Shown: positions 32,057 to 37,787 of the stretch, one piece after another
Layout of the letters: the number at the start of each line of letters is the position of its first letter
Numbering within the stretch: the first letter of the stretch is position 1
Source of the DNA: an uncultured Ruminococcus sp.
GTDB lineage: Bacteria; Bacillota; Clostridia; Oscillospirales; Ruminococcaceae
Length of the DNA: 37,787 nt
NCBI RefSeq assembly: GCF_902762735.1
Contig: NZ_CACWPP010000024.1
Location: 1-37,787, forward strand
Reading direction: 5' to 3'
Notes under the pieces: generated by a model
The model's input: only the letters and a program-made list of their open reading frames with translations
Told to the model about the DNA's origin: nothing
The model's database searches: none
Program-made: the position numbers and the translations under genes

Positions 32057-32815
32057 TTAAACTTCTTTCAGCATATCGCCCATAGCGTACAGACCCGCAG
32101 GTTTGCCGCTGAGGAAAACAGCCGCATTAACTGCGCCCACGCCGAATACCGACTTCGAGTGTGCTTCGTGTTTCAGGCTTACGACTTCGTCACGGCCTGC
32201 AAAGATTATCTCATGCTCACCGACTATCGTGCCGCCGCGTATCGAGTGCATACCGATCTCGTTCTTTGTCCTCTTTGCGCGGACAGAATGTCTGTCGTAG
32301 GTATAGCTGCACCTGTTGTCAAGTTCTTCATTGATAGCATTTGCCAGCATGATAGCTGTGCCCGATGGAGCGTCTAACTTCTGGTTATGGTGCTTTTCGA
32401 CTATCTCGATGTCGAACTGGTCGCCCAGTATTTTTGTAGCCCTTTTAGCGAGGTCAGCCAGCAGGTTGATGCCCAGCGACATATTGAATGTGAAGAACAG
32501 CGGGATCTGTTCAGCCGCCTTTTTGATCTTAGCAGTCTGCTCCTCATTATATCCTGTTGAGCCGATGACCAGTGCTGTGCCGTTGGACAGGCAGTAATTC
32601 AGCAGATCATCGAGAGTTGAGGGGTGAGAAAAGTCGATGATGACATCGGGCTTTTCAGTCAGCTCACCTGCTGATGCAACTATTGGGAAATCAGCATACG
32701 CGGTGGTGAACTTGTCAATACCCGCAATAACCTTGCAGTCTCCACGTCCGCTTATAACATCAGCGATAACTCTGCCCATATGACCGTTAGCACCGCAGAT
32801 AACGATATTTGTCAT
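32057..32815 (-). CDS. dapB: 4-hydroxy-tetrahydrodipicolinate reductase
   Basis: 252 residues from the ATG at 32815, with AAAGGA about nine bases upstream; a longer frame begins within an intercistronic hairpin and is not supported. The dinucleotide-binding N-terminus is IVICGANGHMGRVI. Catalytic and substrate segments are VEKHHNQKLDAPSGTA and RGGTIVGEHEIIFAG. It reduces the DapA product with NAD(P)H in lysine and diaminopimelate synthesis. It is the last gene of the lysine-riboswitch operon. Confidence 0.95.
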   Translation of the reverse strand: MTNIVICGANGHMGRVIADVISGRGDCKVIAGIDKFTTAYADFPIVASAGELTEKPDVIIDFSHPSTLDDLLNYCLSNGTALVIGSTGYNEEQTAKIKKAAEQIPLFFTFNMSLGINLLADLAKRATKILGDQFDIEIVEKHHNQKLDAPSGTAIMLANAINEELDNRCSYTYDRHSVRAKRTKNEIGMHSIRGGTIVGEHEIIFAGRDEVVSLKHEAHSKSVFGVGAVNAAVFLSGKPAGLYAMGDMLKEV

Positions 32816-32850
32816 TTTTATCAGTCCTTTCATTTTCACATTAAAACATA

Positions 32851-32877
32851 AGGGCAGAGCGTTCACCGCTCCGCCCT
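32851..32877 (-). other. Intercistronic hairpin between dapA and dapB
   Basis: On the minus strand AGGGCGGAGCG pairs with CGCTCTGCCCT around a 5-base loop. No T-run follows, so it is more likely an mRNA-processing or stability element, or a weak pause, than a terminator. Confidence 0.5.
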
Positions 32878-32890
32878 CGCAGTTTACTTT

Positions 32891-33787
32891 TTACTTTACA
32901 AGACCCAGCTCAGCCATCTTAGCTCTCAGCTTTTCGATCTTAGCCTCTTCCATCTTTACCAGCGGCAGACGGCACTCGCCTACCTCCTTGCCCATCAGGT
33001 TGAGAGCTTCCTTGACAGGAATTGGGTTGACATCGCAGAACAGACCGTTGGAATTTGCAAATTCCAGCAACTTGTTCATCTTAGCCTGAGCCTCAGGATA
33101 CTTGTTATCAAGACACAGCTGTGCTATCTCGTGAGTTTCCTTAGGCATAACGTTTGACAGCACCGAGATAACGCCCTTGCCGCCAATAGCCATTATGGGC
33201 ACGATCTGGTCGTCATTGCCCGAATAAATATCAAGGTCATCGCCGCAGAGTGCCGCAACTCTTGCTATCTGCGAGATATTGCCGCTTGCTTCCTTAACAG
33301 CCACGATATTCTCCACCTTAGACAGCTCCCTGAGAGTCTCGGGTGTGATGTTCACGCCTGTTCTTGACGGAACATTATACAGTATTATCGGGATATTCAC
33401 AGCGTTTGCGATAGTTGTATAGTGAACTATCAGACCCTTCTGTGAGGTCTTGTTGTAGTAAGGCGTTACCAGCAGGATAGCATCAGCGCCGACTTCCTCA
33501 GCCTTCTTTGAAAGACCTACTGCATAATCGGTGTGGTTAGAGCCGGTACCTGCTATAACGGGTACTCTGTGATTTACCCTGTCAACAGCGAACTTGATGG
33601 TATCAATATGCTCTTCATCTGTCATAGTGGAGCTTTCGCCTGTTGTACCGCAGATGATGATGGCATCTGTGCCCTCAGCGATCTGCCAGTCGATCAGTTC
33701 GCCCAGCTTATCGAAATTAATAGAACCATCGGCGTTCATAGGTGTGATGATAGCCACGCCTGCGCCTGTAAAAATCGTATTCTTCAT
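32891..33787 (-). CDS. dapA: 4-hydroxy-tetrahydrodipicolinate synthase
   Basis: 298 residues, normal for DapA. Visible motifs: TGAGVAIITPM, IICGTTGESSTMTDEEH, the catalytic Tyr in PIILYNVPSRTG, the Schiff-base Lys in IVAVKEASGN and the Arg of that NVPSRTG block. It condenses pyruvate with aspartate semialdehyde. Its AAGGAG site lies in the last codons of the preceding metallophosphoesterase gene, and only two bases separate the genes, so their translation is coupled. Confidence 0.96.
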   Translation of the reverse strand: MKNTIFTGAGVAIITPMNADGSINFDKLGELIDWQIAEGTDAIIICGTTGESSTMTDEEHIDTIKFAVDRVNHRVPVIAGTGSNHTDYAVGLSKKAEEVGADAILLVTPYYNKTSQKGLIVHYTTIANAVNIPIILYNVPSRTGVNITPETLRELSKVENIVAVKEASGNISQIARVAALCGDDLDIYSGNDDQIVPIMAIGGKGVISVLSNVMPKETHEIAQLCLDNKYPEAQAKMNKLLEFANSNGLFCDVNPIPVKEALNLMGKEVGECRLPLVKMEEAKIEKLRAKMAELGLVK

Positions 33788-33789
33788 AG

Positions 33790-34362
33790 TTATTCTCCTT
33801 GATCGTTATGATCGGATGCATTTTTGCGGAAACGAAGGTTGTTCGCCCGCAGTTCATCAAAAGTCACGGGTACGTAGCCGTTTATCATACAGCCCGCATT
33901 GAAGGCGTGTTCACCTCGCACGCCATCTGACATGAATTTAAATACCTCGCCCCTGTCGGCATGGATATGCCCGTAGATGTGGTAAGAACCGTGATGCGAC
34001 TTATACCAGTCTGCGATGGGGTAGTGGCTGAGGAACAGCACCCTGCCCTCGCTTACGAGATAGCGCAGGTGACAGCATTCTTCAAACATCGACTGTATTT
34101 TCGGCGAACGTATTATCGCACGGTCATGGTTGCCGTAGATGAGATGCTTGCGTCCTTTCAGCTGAGATATATAGTATCCTGCATCATGTGACTTGTCAAG
34201 GGACACATCGCCCAGTATCCACACATCATCATCGTCGCGAACCTTTTCGTTCCAGCGCATTTTCATAACGCTGAACATCTCTTCAGCGTCCCTGAACGGT
34301 CTTGGGTCGAAGCGGACGGCATTTTCGTGCCCGAAATGAGTATCGGAGATAAACAGATCCAT
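33790..34362 (-). CDS. Calcineurin-like metallophosphoesterase inside the lysine operon
   Basis: 190 residues from the ATG at 34362, with AAGGTG six bases upstream. All metal-site motifs are present: FISDTHFGHENA, WILGDVSL, IYGNHDRA, LFLSHYPIADW and IYGHIHAD. The short one-domain form resembles small bacterial phosphoesterases of the YfcE/YmdB-like size class, but the substrate is not evident. It lies between asd and dapA with gaps of 41 and 2 bases, so lysine controls it through the riboswitch. Whether it takes part in the pathway is unknown. Confidence 0.88.
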   Translation of the reverse strand: MDLFISDTHFGHENAVRFDPRPFRDAEEMFSVMKMRWNEKVRDDDDVWILGDVSLDKSHDAGYYISQLKGRKHLIYGNHDRAIIRSPKIQSMFEECCHLRYLVSEGRVLFLSHYPIADWYKSHHGSYHIYGHIHADRGEVFKFMSDGVRGEHAFNAGCMINGYVPVTFDELRANNLRFRKNASDHNDQGE

Positions 34363-34403
34363 GCCGTCACCTTCTTCCCTGCCGTGACAGATCAAATTTT
34401 AAA

Positions 34404-35489
34404 TTAGTCGAAATAGCCTTTTGCAGCCAGCAGTTCAGCCAGCAGGACAGCGCCGCCCGCAGCACCTCTCAGTGTGTTGTGAGACAGGCAAACGAACTTG
34501 TAGTCATACTGAGTATCTTCTCTCAGTCTGCCGATGGAAACAGCCATGCCGCCCTCGAGGTTTCTGTCCAGCTTAGCCTGAGGTCTGTCGTTCTCCTCGA
34601 AGTAGTTAAGGAACTGCTTAGGAGCGGAAGGCAGATGCATCTTCTGAGGAACACCTGCAAATTCCTTCCAAGCCTGAAGGATCTCTTCCTTAGTAGGCTT
34701 CTTCTCGAAGCTGACAAATACAGCAGCGGTGTGACCGTCGGAAACAGGAACTCTCAGGCACTGTGCTGTGATAGCGGGCTCAGTAGCGTCAACGATCTTG
34801 TCACCTTCGATGTGACCCCAGATCTTCATAGGCTCCTGCTCGCTCTTCTCTTCCTCACCGCCGATGTAAGGGATAACGTTGTCGAGTATCTCAGGCCATG
34901 TTTCAAAAGTTCTGCCTGCGCCCGAAATTGCCTGATAGGTGCAAGCCAGAGCCTTAGTTACCTTGTACTTGGTGTGCAGAGGTGCAAGAGCGGGAACATA
35001 GCTCTGCAGTGAGCAGTTTGACTTAACTGCGATGAAGCCGCGCTTTGTGCCCAGTCTCTTTCTCTGGGAAGGGATGATCTCGATGTGCTCGGGGTTGATC
35101 TCGGGGATGACCATAGGAACATCATCAGTATGTCTGTGAGCGGAGTTGTTGGAAACTACGGGGCACTCAGCCTTAGCGTACTTCTCTTCCAGCGCTCTTA
35201 TCTCGTCCTTCTTCATATCAACAGCGCAGAAAACGAAATCTACCATAGAAGCGATCTTCTCAACATCTTCCTCTGCGTTCATTATTACCATATCTTCCAT
35301 AGACTTAGGCATCGGGTCAGCCAGCTTCCACTTGCTGCCTGCTGCTTCCTTATAAGTCTTGCCTGCACTTCTCGGGGAAGCTGCCAGACAAACAACATCG
35401 AACCATGGGTGCTTGTCGAGTAGCAGAGAAAATCTCTGACCTACCATACCTGTTGCACCGATGATACCTACCTTGAACTTCTTTTCCAT
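34404..35489 (-). CDS. asd: Aspartate-semialdehyde dehydrogenase
   Basis: 361 residues from the ATG at 35489 (MEKKFKVGIIGATGMVGQRF), with AAAGGAG eight bases upstream. The nucleotide-binding GATGMVGQR, catalytic Cys in AVKSNCSLQ, and VSDGHTAAVFVSFEKKP are visible. The length and RSAGKTYKEAAGSKWKL segment suggest the archaeal/fungal type rather than the shorter enterobacterial type. It makes aspartate semialdehyde from aspartyl phosphate, feeding lysine, threonine and methionine. It is the first gene after the lysine riboswitch. Confidence 0.95.
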   Translation of the reverse strand: MEKKFKVGIIGATGMVGQRFSLLLDKHPWFDVVCLAASPRSAGKTYKEAAGSKWKLADPMPKSMEDMVIMNAEEDVEKIASMVDFVFCAVDMKKDEIRALEEKYAKAECPVVSNNSAHRHTDDVPMVIPEINPEHIEIIPSQRKRLGTKRGFIAVKSNCSLQSYVPALAPLHTKYKVTKALACTYQAISGAGRTFETWPEILDNVIPYIGGEEEKSEQEPMKIWGHIEGDKIVDATEPAITAQCLRVPVSDGHTAAVFVSFEKKPTKEEILQAWKEFAGVPQKMHLPSAPKQFLNYFEENDRPQAKLDRNLEGGMAVSIGRLREDTQYDYKFVCLSHNTLRGAAGGAVLLAELLAAKGYFD

Positions 35490-35582
35490 GACAAAAACTC
35501 CTTTTCTCTTGCGCATTCGTCATATCAGCCAAACAGACAAACAGTACATGCGATATTTTTGCGCAAAACATAAAAATTTGTA

Positions 35583-35611
35583 GAATAATAAAAAAACCGG
35601 TTGAAAACCGG
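35583..35611 (-). terminator. Expression-platform terminator of the lysine riboswitch
   Basis: On the minus strand CCGGTT-TTC-AACCGG (35597-35611), followed by a run of eight T and ATTATT. It lies about 90 bases before asd. Confidence 0.85.
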
Positions 35612-35656
35612 CGCATCATACAATATAATTAGAATGTTGGCAAGATAATTTCCGCC

Positions 35657-35837
35657 GATAGCACTCCATCATAAAGGCATGATGACAACCGATGATCTGT
35701 TGAACCATCAGTCAGCAAGCGGGTTCCCGCGCCGCAGGCTTCGGCAGTTTTACCTTTCGCATCGGTCTGTGGGCATGGGCTGCTTTGACCTTTCGGGGGT
35801 CAGACCGTGTTACTCTTTTCAACTGCACCTCTATCTG
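35657..35837 (-). ncRNA. Lysine riboswitch (L box) aptamer
   Basis: On the minus strand the conserved lysine-aptamer blocks are seen in order: GATAGAGGTGCAG at the 5' end, AAGAGTAAC, GAAAGGTAAAACTGCCGAAG, the TGACTGATGGTTCAACAGAT block and GGAGTGCTATC closing P1. A promoter precedes it and an intrinsic terminator follows. High lysine should favour termination and shut off asd, the phosphoesterase, dapA and dapB. Confidence 0.94.
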
Positions 35838-35848
35838 TTCTAAACCAT

Positions 35849-35877
35849 AGGATAACACACTTTCGCCCGCTTGTCAA
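35849..35877 (-). promoter_or_regulatory. Promoter of the lysine operon
   Basis: On the minus strand TTGACA (35872-35877), 17 bases, TATCCT (35849-35854). Transcription would begin right at the 5' edge of the riboswitch. Confidence 0.7.
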
Positions 35878-36031
35878 TAGACTTATCACGCTTCAAAGCG
35901 ATATTTTTATGAATTTTTTGTAAATTACCGTCTGCAAAACCTGAGTTTTCCGCACTTTGCGGACATCTGACCGTCTTGCAGGAACATCTGAAAATTAGGG
36001 TAAAAAGTTTAAATCATTAAGGAGAATTGAA
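35878..36031. other. Divergent intergenic region before queA
   Basis: No gene is visible. It contains a small palindrome CCGCACTTTGCGG (35950-35962) and the queA ribosome site AAGGAG. I could not find a convincing queA promoter. Confidence 0.35.
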
Positions 36032-37099
36032 ATGCTGGACATCAACGACATGAAGAAGTCAGACTTTTACTACGACCTGCCGCAGGAGCTTATCGCGCAG
36101 ACCCCCATCGAGCCGCGCAACGCTTCGCGAATGCTGTGCCTTGACAGGTACACGGGAGAGGTGGGACATGACCACTTCTACAATCTATGCGACCACCTCA
36201 GAAAAGGTGACCTGCTGGTGCTGAACGACTCGCGTGTTCTGCCTGCGCGCATCTACGGCGAAACTGAGGACACACACTCGTTCATTGAGTTCCTGCTGGT
36301 GGAACAGAGGGGCAACCTTGAATGGGAGATACTTTGCAGACCCGGCAAAAAGGCGCGTGTGGGCAGGCGCTTTGTATTCGGGGAAGGTCTGCTGAGAGCT
36401 GAGATAACAGAAGTGCTTGAGGACGGCAACCGCATCGCAAGATTTGAGTGCGCTGACAGCACAAATCTTTTTGCGGCGCTGGACGAGATAGGTCAGATGC
36501 CGCTTCCGCCGTACATCACCGAAAAACTCAAAGACAAAGAGCGCTATCAGACAGTCTACTCCAACGAGATAGGTTCTTCTGCCGCGCCCACTGCGGGTCT
36601 GCACTTTACAAAAGAACAGCTGGCTGACATCGAAGCTATGGGCGTGAACATCGCATACGTTACGCTGCATGTGGGTCTGGGGACTTTCCGACCTGTCAAG
36701 GAGGACAGGGTGCTTGACCACAAGATGCACCGCGAGCATTATGAACTTCCCGCAAGAACAGCCGAACTCATCAATAAGACAAAAGCTGAGGGCGGGCGCG
36801 TCATCGCAGTGGGAACGACCTCCTGCCGCACACTGGAGAGCGTTGCGGCGCTTTACGGTGACATTCGCCCATGCGACGGCTTTACCGAGATATTCATTTA
36901 TCCTGGATTTGAGTTCAAGGTGCTGGACGGTCTCATAACGAATTTCCATCTGCCCGAAAGCACGCTGATAATGCTTGTTTCGGCATTTGCGGGCTACGAC
37001 AACACCATGAACGCCTACAAGATCGCCGTTGAAGAAAAATACAGGTTCTTCTCTTTCGGCGACTCCATGTTCATAGCACCCGATGCAAACAAAAAATAG
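36032..37099 (+). CDS. queA: S-adenosylmethionine:tRNA ribosyltransferase-isomerase
   Basis: 355 residues, standard QueA length. Typical parts: KKSDFYYDLPQELIAQTPIEPRNASRML, LLVLNDSRVLPARI, GQMPLPPYI, GSSAAPTAGLHFT, YVTLHVGLGTFRPV, HREHYELP and GTTSCRTLES. It builds epoxyqueuosine on tRNA with SAM as ribosyl donor. The first ATG is supported by AAGGAG nine bases upstream; a second in-frame ATG six codons later is possible. The rest of the queuosine pathway (tgt, queG) is not in the window. Confidence 0.95.
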   Translation: MLDINDMKKSDFYYDLPQELIAQTPIEPRNASRMLCLDRYTGEVGHDHFYNLCDHLRKGDLLVLNDSRVLPARIYGETEDTHSFIEFLLVEQRGNLEWEILCRPGKKARVGRRFVFGEGLLRAEITEVLEDGNRIARFECADSTNLFAALDEIGQMPLPPYITEKLKDKERYQTVYSNEIGSSAAPTAGLHFTKEQLADIEAMGVNIAYVTLHVGLGTFRPVKEDRVLDHKMHREHYELPARTAELINKTKAEGGRVIAVGTTSCRTLESVAALYGDIRPCDGFTEIFIYPGFEFKVLDGLITNFHLPESTLIMLVSAFAGYDNTMNAYKIAVEEKYRFFSFGDSMFIAPDANKK

Positions 37100-37217
37100 T
37101 ACACGATAGGATCGTACCGCTCCCCTGTCTGCGTAAAATGACCGCAAACTATCGCCAATGCCCGCAGAAAGGCTTCACAGCGCGGCATATCGGCGTGACA
37201 GCAATAATAAACAAAAA

Positions 37218-37234
37218 GGGGCTGTTGCAGCCCC
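37218..37234 (+). terminator. GC-rich hairpin after queA
   Basis: Perfect stem GGGGCTG / CAGCCCC with a 3-base loop; AACAAAG follows, so it is not a complete intrinsic terminator alone, but it precedes the stronger hairpin at 37242. Confidence 0.5.
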
Positions 37235-37241
37235 AACAAAG

Positions 37242-37290
37242 AAAAAGAGCCCGGCACAGACCTGAAAGGTAGTGCCAAGCTCTTCTTTTT
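37242..37290 (+). terminator. Terminator downstream of queA
   Basis: AAAAAGAGC..GGCAC pairs with GTGCC.AGCTCTT, with a short internal bulge, followed by CTTTTTG. Confidence 0.7.
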
Positions 37291-37470
37291 GTGGTATAAT
37301 ATAATTGCAAAAACCATTAAACCAGCGAAAGGATCGTACCACAAAAATGAGAAATCGTCAAGTGCGAATGAACGGGAGCTTTCGGCGTTCTTAAACAGGA
37401 CTATGGTTTCAGAAGATCTCTGTGCAGAAGCAAGCCAAAAACGAGAATACAAGTCGATCCCACCACTAAA

Positions 37471-37708
37471 TTGACAAAATTGACAAAAGCTGACACGAAA
37501 ATGTCAACTATATAAACCCCGAAAAATAGGGCTTTCAGGGGTCAAAACATAAAAGTTGACAAAATTTATTGGAAGTTATCTATTGTTTTTACATTTTATC
37601 ACTTACCCTGTCAACATTGTCAATTTTCTCAAAAACAAGGCTGAAACGCCGTAAAATAGGGCTTTTAAAAGTTGACAAAGCAGTGTCGATTTGTGTCAAC
37701 TTTGTCAA
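37471..37708. repeat. Array of TTGACA / TGTCAA motifs (iteron- or operator-like)
   Basis: Exact TTGACA at 37471, 37480, 37556 and 37672, with CTGACA at 37490. Exact TGTCAA at 37502, 37609, 37618, 37694 and 37703. Three tandem pairs are spaced exactly 9 bp (37471/37480, 37609/37618, 37694/37703). A longer block (AAAATAGGGCTTT, then AAAAGTTGACAAA) occurs twice, near 37523-37563 and 37651-37679. The array ends about 40 bp before a start codon. Confidence 0.7.
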
Positions 37709-37746
37709 CTTTTGTATTAGCGTGCTAAAGTGAAAGGGGTCTATCC

Positions 37747-37787
37747 ATGAAAAAAATACCTGATGACCGTATATACCTATTTCGTTT
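37747..37787 (+). CDS. Start of a gene cut by the window end
   Basis: The ATG at 37747 follows AAAGGGG (37733-37739) by seven bases and reads MKKIPDDRIYLFR before the window ends. Too short to identify. It is placed right behind the TTGACA array, as a replication or mobility gene would be placed behind iterons, or a regulated gene behind operators. Confidence 0.5.
   Translation, partial: MKKIPDDRIYLFR

Larger units (their letters stand above)
37108..37340. other. Region between two AGGATCGTACC direct repeats
   Basis: An 11-bp direct repeat, AGGATCGTACC, occurs at 37108-37118 and 37330-37340. Between them are two strong hairpins and a good -10 (TATAAT at 37296). The second repeat is followed by an ATG at 37348 giving only a 15-codon frame (MRNRQVRMNGSFRRS). 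An overlapping frame continues with NERELSAFLNRTMVSEDL to about 37474, as if a frameshift had broken a small gene. It may be the decayed 5' end of an insertion sequence; no transposase motif is present. Confidence 0.3.

Noticed and set aside
37015-37452. A 145-codon minus-strand frame at the queA end
   Set aside because: It runs antisense into queA and through two hairpins, and has no ribosome site.
37471-37708. Possible CRISPR array
   Set aside because: Units are only 6-9 bp, occur in both orientations, and spacers are not of uniform length; it fits iterons or operators better.
37471-37708. TTGACA hexamers as a set of ordinary promoters
   Set aside because: Most have no TATAAT at 16-18 bases, and both orientations occur in exact 9-bp pairs.

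Overview
The window looks like chromosomal DNA from a low-to-mid-GC Firmicute of the Ruminococcus / Oscillospiraceae type. This is inferred from the sigma-A promoters, strong GGAGG ribosome sites, a T-box leader, a lysine riboswitch, a fungal-type long LeuA, class II GalT, DUF6472-like and DUF3810-like genes, and many intrinsic terminators. No rRNA, tRNA, CRISPR array or intact transposase gene was seen.

Layout. 1-4576 (+): an ECF sigma factor, its overlapping membrane anti-sigma factor, a lipoprotein and a von Willebrand A lipoprotein form one operon. 4830-5620 (+): a MarR regulator with a small cysteine-rich partner. 6115-11245 (+): a membrane-fused spermidine synthase, a three-gene surface-glycan-like cluster (GT2-GtrA glycosyltransferase, phosphodiester glycosidase, small membrane protein) and an orphan gene. 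11288-13066 (-): glgB, divergent from a TetR regulator (13171-13731, +). 13932-15428 (-): class II galT. 15581-18770 (+): a T-box leader, an S66 (MccF/LdcA-like) peptidase and leuA. 18878-22248 (-): a zinc-ribbon membrane protein, an SGNH esterase and mtaB. 22389-24216 (+): an HPr-like protein without the active-site histidine, a membrane-anchored unknown and a SanA/YdcF-type protein. 24234-27212 (-): an HD protein and a secreted GH25 lysozyme with FN3-like repeats. 27330-32000 (-): operon fhs / DUF3810 / tsaE / tsaB / rpiB. 32020-35877 (-): lysine-riboswitch operon asd / metallophosphoesterase / dapA / dapB. 36032-37099 (+): queA. 37100-37787: possible decayed element, then a dense array of TTGACA/TGTCAA motifs in front of a gene cut by the window end.

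The most unusual content is non-coding. Two families of short dispersed palindromic elements occupy the intergenic spaces. One family (called R2 here) has three copies of exactly 99 bp, with about 20-bp terminal inverted repeats and 9-bp target-site duplications in varying states of decay, so it behaves like a MITE. The other (R1, about 164 bp) has a GC-rich hairpin core and imperfect inverted ends, and exists as full, deleted and half copies. Other points of interest are the T-box in front of an S66 peptidase plus leuA, the TTGACA array at the right edge, and coding-like sequence continuing in frame after the stop codon of the spermidine synthase.

All names rest on reading the sequence and on family knowledge; no database search was run.
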